This document shows positions 7,638 through 16,182 of a stretch of DNA of 16,929 nucleotides, piece after piece. Under the pieces are notes generated by a model, which was not told the DNA's origin, did no database searches, and saw nothing but the letters and a program-made list of their open reading frames with translations. Source of the DNA: Acetofilamentum sp. (GTDB taxonomy: Bacteria > Bacteroidota > Bacteroidia > Bacteroidales > JAFGUD01). Numbering within the stretch: position 1 is the first letter of the stretch; each line of letters starts with the position of its first letter. The position numbers were made by a program, and so were the translations under genes. The DNA lies in NCBI GenBank assembly GCA_020722645.1, contig DYKL01000032.1, forward strand, positions 1 to 16,929, read 5' to 3'.

Positions 7638-9404
7638 ATGAAAACTATTTGTTTTTATTTTCAAGTACATCAGCCACTTAGATTAAAAAAATATCGTTTT
7701 TTCGACATAGGTTATGACCACTATTATTACGATGATTATTCTAATCGTACAATAATGAAGAAAGTTGCTGAAAGATGCTATTTGCCTATGAATAAAATAA
7801 TTCTGGAATTAATCAAAGAATACGGTTCAAGATTTAAAATCAGTTTTTCAATTTCTGGTGTTGCAATTATGCAGTTTGAAGAATACGCACCTGAAGTTTT
7901 AGAATCATTCAAAGCATTGGCAAAAACAGGAAACGTTGAATTTCTTTCAGAAACCTTTGCTCATTCGCTATCTTCGTTAAAAAGCAAAGAAGAGTTTACA
8001 CGCCAAGTAAGAGCACACGAAAAGCTTATTCAGGAACATTTTGGTCAGACACCCAAAGTTTTCAGAAACACCGAACTTGTTTATTCAGACGAAATTGGGC
8101 AGATGGTTTACCAAATGGGATATCATTCAATGCTGACAGAAGGTGCCAGACATATTTTAGGTTGGAAAAGCCCTAACTTTTTGTATTATAATGCATTAAA
8201 TCCCAAAATGAAAGTTTTACTGAAAAACTTTAAGTTATCTGATGATATAGCATTTCGTTTTTCAAATCAGTTTTGGGCAGAATGGCCTCTTACAGCTGAA
8301 AAATATGTTGATTGGTTAAACAAAATACCCGAAAATGAAGAAGTAGTTAATATATTTATGGATTACGAAACATTTGGAGAACATCAGGCAGCCGACACAG
8401 GTATATTTGAATTCATGAAAGCTTTGCCAAAAGTAATCCTGAAAAAATCAAAATATGTATTTATGACGCCATCTGAAATTTCAGATAAAGTTCAACCGGT
8501 TGCGGCAATAAACGTACCATTCCCTATTTCTTGGGCTGATAATGAAAGAGATTTAACAGCTTGGTTAGGAAATGAAATGCAAGACGAAGCATTTAACAAA
8601 ATATACGAACTTGAAAACGTAATTGACAAAATAGAAGACCCCGATTTGCTAAAAGACTGGTATTTACTACAGACAAGTGACCATTTTTATTATATGTGTA
8701 CAAAATTTTTCTCTGACGGTGATGTTCACAAGTATTTTAATCCGTATGAAAATCCATACAATGCATTTATAAACTATATGAATGTTTTAAGTGATTTTAT
8801 TATCAGATTGAATAGACACGTGAAAACTTATTTTGGTGAAGACGAACCTAAAACAAAAAACGAAATTCTTGATGTTATCGGTAAATACGAATCTGAAATT
8901 GAAAGATTAAGAAAAAAAATGGAAATAATTATTAAAGAAGAAGAAGAAAAGAAAAAAATTATTGAAAGTGCAAAGGAAACAGTAAAAAAATCACCAAAAA
9001 AGACAACAACATCTGCAAAAAAATCAAAAGAGGAAACTACGAAAGCTGAAAAAACAGAAATAAAACCTGAAAAAAAAACAGAAACAAAAACTGAAAAAAC
9101 AGAAAAAACTGAAACGAAAGCTGAAAAAACAGAAACAAAAGCTGAAAAAAAAGCTGAAAAAACAGAAACAAAAGCTGAAAAACCAGAAAAAAATAAGATT
9201 AAAGTTGAAAAAACAGCAAAAAAAGATGATGACAACGTAAAAAAAGAAGCAAAAAAAGATGATGACAACGTAAAAAAAGAAGCAAAAAAAACAAATAAAA
9301 ATGCTGAAACTGAAAAATCAAAAAAAGAAATAAAAGAAGAACCCCCTAAAACAACAAAAAGTATAACAAAAAAAAGCAGTACTATAAAAAAAACAAACAA
9401 ATAA
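7638..9404 (+). CDS. GH57 alpha-amylase/4-alpha-glucanotransferase with Lys-rich tail
   Basis: Residues 1-400 are a GH57 catalytic domain. The conserved regions are visible: FQVHQP (8-13), SISGVAI (71-77), RNTELVYSDE with the likely nucleophile Glu146, FMDYETFGEHQ with the likely acid Asp242, and TSDHFYYM (347-354). GH57 enzymes hydrolyse or transfer alpha-1,4-glucan, and which activity this has cannot be told. There is no signal peptide, so it is cytoplasmic. After a probable coiled coil (405-440), about 150 residues consist almost only of Lys, Glu, Thr and Ala, with in-frame 33-bp DNA repeats (11 residues each). Most GH57 amylases lack such a tail. It could bind nucleic acid, anionic surfaces or the glucan granule, or be a disordered spacer; none of this is shown. 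It sits 56 bp after the GT4 gene and 52 bp before the fusion gene. Confidence 0.92.
   Translation: MKTICFYFQVHQPLRLKKYRFFDIGYDHYYYDDYSNRTIMKKVAERCYLPMNKIILELIKEYGSRFKISFSISGVAIMQFEEYAPEVLESFKALAKTGNVEFLSETFAHSLSSLKSKEEFTRQVRAHEKLIQEHFGQTPKVFRNTELVYSDEIGQMVYQMGYHSMLTEGARHILGWKSPNFLYYNALNPKMKVLLKNFKLSDDIAFRFSNQFWAEWPLTAEKYVDWLNKIPENEEVVNIFMDYETFGEHQAADTGIFEFMKALPKVILKKSKYVFMTPSEISDKVQPVAAINVPFPISWADNERDLTAWLGNEMQDEAFNKIYELENVIDKIEDPDLLKDWYLLQTSDHFYYMCTKFFSDGDVHKYFNPYENPYNAFINYMNVLSDFIIRLNRHVKTYFGEDEPKTKNEILDVIGKYESEIERLRKKMEIIIKEEEEKKKIIESAKETVKKSPKKTTTSAKKSKEETTKAEKTEIKPEKKTETKTEKTEKTETKAEKTETKAEKKAEKTETKAEKPEKNKIKVEKTAKKDDDNVKKEAKKDDDNVKKEAKKTNKNAETEKSKKEIKEEPPKTTKSITKKSSTIKKTNK
9120..9185 (+). 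repeat. 33-bp tandem repeat in GH57 tail (set 1)
   Basis: Two adjacent 33-bp units (9120-9152, 9153-9185), each beginning GCTGAAAAAACAGAAAC, differ at two positions by my count. They encode AEKTETKAEKK-like 11-mers in frame, so slippage changes the tail length by whole repeats. Confidence 0.8.
9225..9290 (+). repeat. 33-bp tandem repeat in GH57 tail (set 2)
   Basis: Two perfect copies of a 33-bp unit beginning GATGATGACAACG (9225-9257, 9258-9290) encode DDDNVKKEAKK twice. The unit differs from set 1 but has the same period, which points to repeated in-frame duplication in this tail. Confidence 0.88.
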
Positions 9405-9456
9405 TTTTTGAACTGCTTAAAAAATAATTGAACTATTAACAAATCAAATCAAAATT

Positions 9457-12400
9457 ATGGAAAATACAAAAAAAATTGATTTTTTATTTGAAGTAAGTTG
9501 GGAAGTTTGCAACAAAGTAGGAGGAATCTATACTGTTGTATCAACAAAAGCTCTTACTCTCGAAAAAAAATACAAAGATAACTTTATTCTCATCGGACCT
9601 GATTTAGATAGAGAAGGAAGACAAAATCCTGAATTTGAAGAAGACAAAGACATCTTTAAATCGTGGAGAACGATAGTTCAAAACCAGGGAATCAAAATCA
9701 AAATCGGTAGATGGAAAATTATTGGAAAACCTTTGGTTGTTTTAATTGATTTTTCACCCTTTTTTCAACAAAAAAACGAAATTTTTGAAAATTTTTGGAA
9801 AGACTACAGATTAGATTCTTTATCAGGCAGTTGGGATTATATAGAGTCTGCTATGTTTGGTTACGCAGCCGGAAAAGTTATTGAAAGTTTCCATAATTCG
9901 CATTTGAGTTTCAGACAAAATGTAATTGCTCATTTTCACGAGTGGATGACCGGAGCTGGAGTTTTATACTTGAAAAAATATGCTCCTCAAATTTCTACAG
10001 TCTTTACAACGCATGCAACAACAGTCGGGCGTTCATTATGCGGAAACAATTATCCTCTGTATTCAATAATGAATCAAATAATTGGAGATTCAAAGGCAAA
10101 AGAACTCAACGTTTTGGCAAAACATTCTCTTGAAAAAAATGCAGCTCAGCAAGCCGATGCTTTTACTACGGTAAGTGATTTGACGGCTACTGAAGCCAAA
10201 CAATTTCTTGAAAAAGACGTTGACATTGTTACTCCGAACGGTTTTGAATTAAATATGGTTCCGATTGATGAAGAATACAATAAAACTAAAAATATTGCTC
10301 ATCAAAAATTAATTCAGGTTTCTGAAGCTCTTTTAGGTTATAAATTATCTGATGATGCTAAATTTATCTCTACAAGCGGAAGATATGAATTCAAAAATAA
10401 AGGTCTTGATGTTTTTATTGATGTAATTGCTGAATTAAACAAAAAAGACAATTTTAATAAAGAAGTTGTTGCATATATTCTAGTTCCTGCAAATAATTAT
10501 GGTGCAAGAAAAGATTTATGCGAAAAAATCAAAAATAATTCGCAGCAGGATTTAGAGAATAAATTTTTAACTCATAATCTTCACGACTCTGATTTTGACC
10601 AGATTTTAAGAAGAGTAAGGGATTTAGGAATTACAAATTCTAAAGAATCAAAAGCGAAAATAATCTTTGTACCTGCATACTTAAATGAAAATGACGGTAT
10701 TTTCAATATTGCCTATTACAACCTTTTACCTGCGTTTGATTTGACAATTTACCCATCATATTATGAACCATGGGGATATACGCCTCTTGAAAGTTTGGCT
10801 TTTCATGTACCTACAATCACTACATCACTTACTGGTTTCGGTTTATGGATAAAGAAAAATATTTCCGACATTGGAGAATGTATCTCGGTAATCGAAAGAA
10901 ATGATGAAAATTATCATTCTGTTGTTAACGCAATTGTCGGCATAATAATAACTTGCTCCTATAAAAACGAACAAGAAGCCGAACTTGCCAGAAACAATGC
11001 TATGTTTATTTCAAAATCGGCACAATGGAAAAATCTTATTTCATATTATTACGAAGCATACGATAAAGCTATTGAAAAGACTGACAAAAGAAACGAAGGT
11101 GTTACATTTGAACAAGCCAAAGAACAGCTTATTAAACTCCCAACAAGTGTTCAAACTGAAACAAAATGGAGAACAGTGAGCGTGCTGCCAAATTTACCCG
11201 ACAAAATAAAAGGTTTGGAAGAATTATCCAAAAACTTATGGTGGGAATGGAACTACGAAGCAGTTGAGCTTTTCAAATTGATTGACGAAAATCTCTGGGA
11301 AAAAAGTAACAAGAACCCAATCAAAATGCTTAAAGAAATTTCATACGAAACTTTAATCAGAATAGAAAGAGATAGCGAGTTCCTCTCAAAATTTGACAAA
11401 GTATATAAAAAATTCAAAGAATATATTACCACACCTTACGACAAAAACCTTCCTTCTGTTTCTTATTTCAGTATGGAATACGGATTGGCAAATCCTTTAA
11501 AAATTTACTCCGGCGGCTTAGGTATTTTAGCAGGCGATTACCTAAAACAAGCATCTGACAAAGCAATAAAAATGATTGGTGTCGGTTTATTATACAAACA
11601 AGGCTATTTTACTCAAAAACTTTCTATCCGTGGCGAACAGATAGAATTGTATGATGTGCAAAATCTTGCTGATTTGCCGATTGAATTAGTAAGAGATGTT
11701 AATGGTGATGCAATTACCATAAGTATTGGTTTACCGGGTAGAATTGTTACTGTTCAAATTTGGAAAGTTAATGTTGGTAGAGTTGTCTTATATCTTCTTG
11801 ATACAGATTGCGAAAATAACAGTATTGATGATAGAACAATTACAAGTAAATTATACGGAGGAGATAATGAAAACAGAATAAAACAGGAAATTATACTGGG
11901 AATTGGAGGTATCAGAGCTTTAAGAACTTTGAACATCAGTACTGATGTATATCACTCTAACGAAGGACACTCGGCATTTATAGGACTTGAAAGAATCAAG
12001 CAATATATGCAAGACCATCGTTTAGCATTTGCAGAAGCATTCGAAATTATTCGTTCTTCAACTCTCTTTACAACTCATACACCTGTTCCTGCCGGTCATG
12101 ATGCTTTTGAAGATGATTTGATGATGACTTATTTTGGTCATTATCCTGACCGTCTGAAAATCAGTTGGGAACAATTTCTGAAATTAGGTAAAATGAACCC
12201 AAATGATAAAGGAGAAAAATTCTCAATGAGCATACTCGCTTCTACTTTATCTCAGGAAATAAATGGTGTTAGCTGGCTTCACGGTGAAGTTACAAAAAAA
12301 ATGTTTGTTCATTTATGGGAAGGTTATTTTTATCAGGAATTACATATCGGATATGTTACCAATGGTGTTCATTATCAAACCTGGGCTGCAAAAGAATGGA

Positions 12401-13692
12401 AAAAACTTATTGATAAATACTTTGCCGAAGACAGCACAAAAATTGAACACGATCCCAAAGTGTGGAGTAAAATTTACGAAGTTCCTGACAAAGAAATATG
12501 GCAAGTCAGAGAAAAACTACGTGCTGATTTAATTAAATACATAAAAAACAGAATTAACTCTCATTTTGTAAGACAAAGAAAAAGTCCTCAACAAATTGTA
12601 GCAATTCAAAACAAAGTCAAAGAAAACATTCTGACGCTTGGATTTGCCAGAAGATTTGCAACATACAAAAGAGCTCACTTACTCTTTTACGACACTGAAA
12701 GACTTGCAAATATATTAAACAATCCAGACCACCCTGTTCAGATAATTTTTGCAGGCAAAGCACATCCTAATGATGGTCAGGGAAAAGAACTTATTCAAAG
12801 AATTAATGAAATTTCAAAACTTCCGGCTTTTTTGGGAAAAATTATATTTTTGGAAAATTACGAAATTGAAGTCGCAAAAAAATTAGTTCAAGGTGTTGAT
12901 GTTTGGATTAACACACCAACAAGACCTCTTGAAGCAAGCGGTACAAGCGGAATGAAAGCTGTAATGAACGGTGTTCTCAATTTGAGTGTTCTTGACGGTT
13001 GGTGGGTTGAAGGTTATAAAGAAGGAGCCGGCTGGGCTTTGCCTCTTGAAAGAACTTATGAAAATCAGGAATTTCAAAATCAACTTGATGCAGAAATGCT
13101 GTACGAAATTATTGAAAATGAAATAGTACCTAAATTTTACAAACGTGACGAAAACGGAGTGCCAAGAGAATGGGTTCAGTTTATTAAAAAGAATATTGCT
13201 CAAATCGCCCCTGAATTTACAACTGCAAGAATGTTAGATGATTATATCGAAAGATTTTACCATAAACTTGCTAAACGTAAAGCTATGGTAAGTAAAGACG
13301 ATTTTAATATTGCTCACGAAATTTCAGCTTGGAAAAAAAGAATGACTTATAGTTGGGAAAGCATTGTACCATTAAAAGTTGTTGTTCCTATTGAAGATTC
13401 ATCTCAGTTGAATGTCGGGGAAAAATATTACGGTGAAGTTGTTATTGATTTGAATGAAATTAATCCCGAAAATTTTGGCATTGAACTTCTTGTTATAGAA
13501 GAAAAAAACTCTGAAAATGAATCAGTAAAAACTTATGAATTGAAACTTTTAAGCTACGAAAACAATGTGGCTACGTATGGCTTGGATATTGTTCCAACAA
13601 GACCCGGACTTTATAAGTTTGCATTCAGAGCTTTCCCGAAAAACGAATTTCTTGCTCACAGACAAGATTTTCCGATTATTTTGTGGATTTAA
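9457..13692 (+). CDS. Glycogen synthase (GT3)-alpha-glucan phosphorylase (GT35) fusion
   Basis: This 1411-residue protein joins two enzymes of opposite action. Residues 1 to about 545 are a GT3 glycogen synthase of the animal/fungal type: FEVSWEVCNKVGGIYTV (11-27), HFHEWMTG, TTHATTVGR, TSGRYEFKNKG (Arg309, Lys315) and YYEPWGYTPLES with the E-x7-E pair Glu437/Glu445. The Arg cluster that binds glucose-6-phosphate in yeast Gsy2 is not visible. Residues about 574-690 resemble the DUF3417 region of bacterial alpha-glucan phosphorylases (LPNLPDKIKGLEELSKNLWWEW). The GT35 part follows to about 1300, with HSNEGHSAF, THTPVPAGHD, TLGFARRFATYKRA and EASGTSGMKAVMNG, where Lys1167 is the expected PLP lysine. 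A beta-rich end (about 1305-1411) closes it. The frame is continuous, with an obvious linker (about 545-573). Similar joined proteins are known in Bacteroidota. It is the last gene of the operon. Confidence 0.93.
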   Translation: MENTKKIDFLFEVSWEVCNKVGGIYTVVSTKALTLEKKYKDNFILIGPDLDREGRQNPEFEEDKDIFKSWRTIVQNQGIKIKIGRWKIIGKPLVVLIDFSPFFQQKNEIFENFWKDYRLDSLSGSWDYIESAMFGYAAGKVIESFHNSHLSFRQNVIAHFHEWMTGAGVLYLKKYAPQISTVFTTHATTVGRSLCGNNYPLYSIMNQIIGDSKAKELNVLAKHSLEKNAAQQADAFTTVSDLTATEAKQFLEKDVDIVTPNGFELNMVPIDEEYNKTKNIAHQKLIQVSEALLGYKLSDDAKFISTSGRYEFKNKGLDVFIDVIAELNKKDNFNKEVVAYILVPANNYGARKDLCEKIKNNSQQDLENKFLTHNLHDSDFDQILRRVRDLGITNSKESKAKIIFVPAYLNENDGIFNIAYYNLLPAFDLTIYPSYYEPWGYTPLESLAFHVPTITTSLTGFGLWIKKNISDIGECISVIERNDENYHSVVNAIVGIIITCSYKNEQEAELARNNAMFISKSAQWKNLISYYYEAYDKAIEKTDKRNEGVTFEQAKEQLIKLPTSVQTETKWRTVSVLPNLPDKIKGLEELSKNLWWEWNYEAVELFKLIDENLWEKSNKNPIKMLKEISYETLIRIERDSEFLSKFDKVYKKFKEYITTPYDKNLPSVSYFSMEYGLANPLKIYSGGLGILAGDYLKQASDKAIKMIGVGLLYKQGYFTQKLSIRGEQIELYDVQNLADLPIELVRDVNGDAITISIGLPGRIVTVQIWKVNVGRVVLYLLDTDCENNSIDDRTITSKLYGGDNENRIKQEIILGIGGIRALRTLNISTDVYHSNEGHSAFIGLERIKQYMQDHRLAFAEAFEIIRSSTLFTTHTPVPAGHDAFEDDLMMTYFGHYPDRLKISWEQFLKLGKMNPNDKGEKFSMSILASTLSQEINGVSWLHGEVTKKMFVHLWEGYFYQELHIGYVTNGVHYQTWAAKEWKKLIDKYFAEDSTKIEHDPKVWSKIYEVPDKEIWQVREKLRADLIKYIKNRINSHFVRQRKSPQQIVAIQNKVKENILTLGFARRFATYKRAHLLFYDTERLANILNNPDHPVQIIFAGKAHPNDGQGKELIQRINEISKLPAFLGKIIFLENYEIEVAKKLVQGVDVWINTPTRPLEASGTSGMKAVMNGVLNLSVLDGWWVEGYKEGAGWALPLERTYENQEFQNQLDAEMLYEIIENEIVPKFYKRDENGVPREWVQFIKKNIAQIAPEFTTARMLDDYIERFYHKLAKRKAMVSKDDFNIAHEISAWKKRMTYSWESIVPLKVVVPIEDSSQLNVGEKYYGEVVIDLNEINPENFGIELLVIEEKNSENESVKTYELKLLSYENNVATYGLDIVPTRPGLYKFAFRAFPKNEFLAHRQDFPIILWI

Positions 13693-13712
13693 AATTAAAA
13701 TAACTTTTTTTT

Positions 13713-13755
13713 AAAAATCGTCATTTCGCCTTAATTAAGCAATGACGATTTTTTT
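13713..13755 (+). terminator. Terminator of the glycogen operon
   Basis: AAAAATCGTCATT (713-725 of this kb) pairs perfectly with AATGACGATTTTT (741-753), with a 15-base loop, and ends in a T-run to 755. It begins 21 bp after the operon's last stop. The following gene starts only 17 bases beyond the T-run, so that gene must either have a promoter inside this region or be transcribed by read-through. Confidence 0.85.
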
Positions 13756-13771
13756 ACTATAATATACAAAA

Positions 13772-14206
13772 ATGAAGTATCAATTTAAAATTATCGAATA
13801 TAATTCTGAGGAATATAAAAAATCAGTGAAGCTGAGAGACAAAATTTTACGTAAACCACTCGGGTTATTTTTTACTGAGGATTTTCTTGCTCAGGATAAA
13901 CATCAGATAAATATTGGTTGTTTCTTAAAAAATGAAATTGTCGGCGTGCTGATATTGAAAAAAATTGACGAAAAAACATTAAAAATGAGACAAGTTGCAG
14001 TTGATGATACATTGCAAGGTAAGGGAATAGGAAGGGATTTAGTGAATTATGCTGAAATTTGGGCTAAAAATAATCGTTTCGATACAATTGAACTAAATGC
14101 AAGAGTAGCTTCTATCAACTTTTATTTAAAACTGAATTACAAAATACTCAGCGAAGAATTTATTGAAGTGGGCATTCCTCATAAAAAAATGATGAAAAAG
14201 TTGTAA
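13772..14206 (+). CDS. GNAT family N-acetyltransferase
   Basis: This 144-residue single-domain GNAT protein transfers an acetyl group from acetyl-CoA to an unknown amine. Motif A is clear at 72-95: MRQVAVDDTLQGKGIGR, holding the Q-x-x-G-x-G acetyl-CoA pyrophosphate loop (Gln82, Gly85, Gly87). Motif B follows as IELNARVASINFYLKLNYKI (106-125). The N-terminus (LRDKILRKPLGLFF) is like that of small stand-alone GNATs of unknown substrate. It starts directly after the operon terminator and has no visible Shine-Dalgarno. It converges with the VWA lipoprotein gene. It is probably not functionally tied to glycogen. Confidence 0.88.
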   Translation: MKYQFKIIEYNSEEYKKSVKLRDKILRKPLGLFFTEDFLAQDKHQINIGCFLKNEIVGVLILKKIDEKTLKMRQVAVDDTLQGKGIGRDLVNYAEIWAKNNRFDTIELNARVASINFYLKLNYKILSEEFIEVGIPHKKMMKKL

Positions 14207-14223
14207 TATTTCAAACATAAAAA

Positions 14224-14380
14224 AAATCAGGCTGTAAAATCTATTTTGGTCTTGGTTTAAAACCGTTGAAATTTCAGGTGTAAACACCTGAAATGTAGGT
14301 AATACAAGCTTTTGCCGGTGCCACCACCGACAAAATCAACAGGTTTAAACCAATACCTCTATTTTTTAACAGCCTGATTT
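14224..14380. terminator. Bidirectional terminator split by a mobile element
   Basis: AAATCAGGCTGT (14224-14235) and ACAGCCTGATTT (14369-14380) are perfect 12-bp complements, lying between convergent genes, with T-rich runs outward on both strands. They are now 133 bp apart because copy B of the miniature element sits between them. Removing the element and one target copy leaves a normal stem with a 15-base loop. Confidence 0.82.
14248..14357 (-). mobile_element. MITE-like element, copy B (110 bp)
   Basis: This is an inverse-orientation copy of the element at 226-334, with ends GGTCTTGGTTTAAAACC (14248-14264) and GGTTTAAACCAATACC (14342-14357). A perfect 8-bp direct repeat, TCTATTTT (14240-14247 and 14358-14365), flanks it. 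The hairpin ATTTCAGGTG/CACCTGAAAT (14271-14280/14285-14294) is conserved exactly but with loop TAAA. The second hairpin has one wobble change and one extra closing pair. By hand I count 12 substitutions and one indel against copy A. Confidence 0.85.
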
Positions 14381-14394
14381 AGATTTTTTAAAAT

Positions 14395-15954
14395 TTATTC
14401 GCTTATTGCAAGTTTTTCAGCTATTTGAATCAATTCCAGAAATTCAGTCTGATATTCATCATTTGAATTGTATGAGCCTTTTGCAAGTTTGTAAACATCA
14501 GAATATTTAAAATTATTGACATAATCAGATTGTCTCAATACCATTCCAAAAGCTGCTACTGCGGCTGAAAATCTGAAATTGTCAGATGAATTTTGCAACG
14601 GGACGTAACTTGTAGTCATTACTTTTTGTTCCAAAAGAATGCTGTTTTCTGATTGAATTGGTTTATATCTCAGTTTCAGATTCATCATTTCAGCCTGCGG
14701 GCTTGTAGATTCAACTGTAATTATTTCATAAATTGCTGTAACTGTATGACCGGCACCAAGTTCTCCGGCATCTTTGGTATCATCTTCAAAATCTTCATTG
14801 TTAAGCATTCGGTTTTCATATCCTATCAAACGGTATTCTGTAACATAATCGGGATTGAATTCAACTTGAATTTTTACGTCTTTTGCTATTGTAAACATAT
14901 TTGCTCTAAGGTCTTTGACAAATACCTTTTCTGCTTCATTTTCAGTATCTATGTAGAAGTAGTTGCCATTACCGGCATTACTTATTTGTTCCATTCTGTC
15001 GTCTTTGTAATTGCCCATTCCGAAGCCGATTATTGTTAAATAAATATCATATTTTTGACGAAATTCAGTAATTAAATCAACTAATTCTTTGTTATCTGTT
15101 TGTCCAACGTTAAAATCTCCGTCGGTAGCCAAAATAACACGATTGTTGCCATCTTGAATAAGATTTTTCTGACAGATGTCATAAGCAAGAATAATTCCTT
15201 CACCACCTGCTGTTGAACCTCCGGCAGTTAAATCATCTAAGGCTTTTATAATTTTTTTCTTTTCACTTGCAGGGGTTGATTCTAAAACAACTCCGGCTGC
15301 TCCGGCATATACAACTAACGAAATTTTATCATTAGGCGATAACTCGTCAAGCATCATTTTAAACGACTCTTTTAACAACGGAAGTTTATTTTTATCCTCC
15401 ATAGAACCGGAAACATCTATCAGAAAAACAAGATTTGATTGTTTTAAATCATTATTGTCAATTCTCTTTCCCTGAATGCCTATATGAACAAGTTTGTGAG
15501 TTGTATTCCAAGGACAATCAGACACCTCAGTTATAATTGAAAAAGGATGCTCTCCTTTTGGCTCAGGATAGACATAATCAAAATAATTTATCATTTCTTC
15601 AATTCTGATTGCGTCTTTAGGTGGCATTTCGTTGTAGGTTAAATATCTTCGCATATTACTGTACGAAGCATTATCCACATCAATTGAAAAAGTCGAAACA
15701 GCTTCTTCTTTAGTAGATACAAAGACATTTTCAATTATCGTATCATACGATTCTGTATTGTTTGTCGTATCATCTTCCGGAGGGACAACTATTTGCTGCT
15801 GATCTGTTTTCAGTTTTTCTTCATAGTAAACAGCACCATCATCAAATTCTTCACTTATATAATTTTGTTTATTTGTACTAACATCTCCACAAGAAAATGA
15901 AAGAAGAATAAACAAAACAAAAGGAATTGTTTTAAAAAAGTCGATTTTTTTCAT
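14395..15954 (-). CDS. VWA-domain lipoprotein (YfbK-like)
   Basis: I place the start at the ATG at 15954, giving 519 residues, rather than at 15987. From there the protein begins MKKIDFFKTIPFVLFILLSFSC, a lipoprotein signal with Cys22 as lipidation site; the longer form adds 11 residues before it. Order: acidic, low-complexity linker (to about 75), the N-terminal 'von Willebrand' YfbK region (about 80-145; STFSIDVDNASYSNMRRYL, PPKDAIRIEEMINYF), a VWA domain with MIDAS residues in LIDVSGSM (Asp180, Ser182, Ser184) and ATDGDFN, and a DUF3520-like C-terminus ending in NDEYQTEFLELIQIAEKLA. It is probably anchored on the cell envelope, binding a partner through Mg2+. Its function in the family is unknown. 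It is followed by the split terminator. Confidence 0.92.
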   Translation of the reverse strand: MKKIDFFKTIPFVLFILLSFSCGDVSTNKQNYISEEFDDGAVYYEEKLKTDQQQIVVPPEDDTTNNTESYDTIIENVFVSTKEEAVSTFSIDVDNASYSNMRRYLTYNEMPPKDAIRIEEMINYFDYVYPEPKGEHPFSIITEVSDCPWNTTHKLVHIGIQGKRIDNNDLKQSNLVFLIDVSGSMEDKNKLPLLKESFKMMLDELSPNDKISLVVYAGAAGVVLESTPASEKKKIIKALDDLTAGGSTAGGEGIILAYDICQKNLIQDGNNRVILATDGDFNVGQTDNKELVDLITEFRQKYDIYLTIIGFGMGNYKDDRMEQISNAGNGNYFYIDTENEAEKVFVKDLRANMFTIAKDVKIQVEFNPDYVTEYRLIGYENRMLNNEDFEDDTKDAGELGAGHTVTAIYEIITVESTSPQAEMMNLKLRYKPIQSENSILLEQKVMTTSYVPLQNSSDNFRFSAAVAAFGMVLRQSDYVNNFKYSDVYKLAKGSYNSNDEYQTEFLELIQIAEKLAISE

Positions 15955-16054
15955 AATGATTGATTTTTTTGTTAAACACAAGTTCAAATCTCGCTCATTT
16001 TTTGATAAAAAAGCAATGTTTTTTTAAAAAATTAAGAATATTTATTTTTAATAG

Positions 16055-16182
16055 CCTTAAATCCGCAAGTCTTTTCGTAAGTGGTTGCAGGTGAAAACAC
16101 CTGCAACATGCAGTTTGCACCAGTCAGGTGTTTTCACCTGACTGAATTTTAGATATATAAGTATAGACATACGGATTTAAGG
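16055..16182. mobile_element. MITE-like element, copy C (128 bp, second family)
   Basis: The ends CCTTAAATCCGCAAGTCT (16055-16072) and AGACATACGGATTTAAGG (16165-16182) are inverted with two mismatches. Both sides carry AATAG (16050-16054, 16183-16187), a 5-bp target duplication. Two perfect hairpins lie inside: GTTGCAGGTG-AAAA-CACCTGCAAC (16084-16107) and CAGTCAGGTG-TTTT-CACCTGACTG (16121-16144). No ORF. The CC ends with a 4-5-bp duplication resemble the IS1380 family, but this is only a suggestion. Confidence 0.75.

Noticed and set aside
8828..9442. Long Phe/Ser-rich minus-strand frame opposite the GH57 tail
   Set aside because: It mirrors the A-rich Lys/Glu codons of the sense repeat tail (opposite-strand TTT/TCT), has low complexity and no domain, and overlaps an evident gene.
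15955..15987. Upstream start (MNLCLTKKSI) for the VWA lipoprotein
   Set aside because: It places 11 residues before a canonical MKK lipoprotein signal; starting at 15954 puts Cys22 at the usual distance.
16084..16144. Paired hairpins as a CRISPR array
   Set aside because: There are only two units, they are inverted and not direct repeats, and no cas gene is near.
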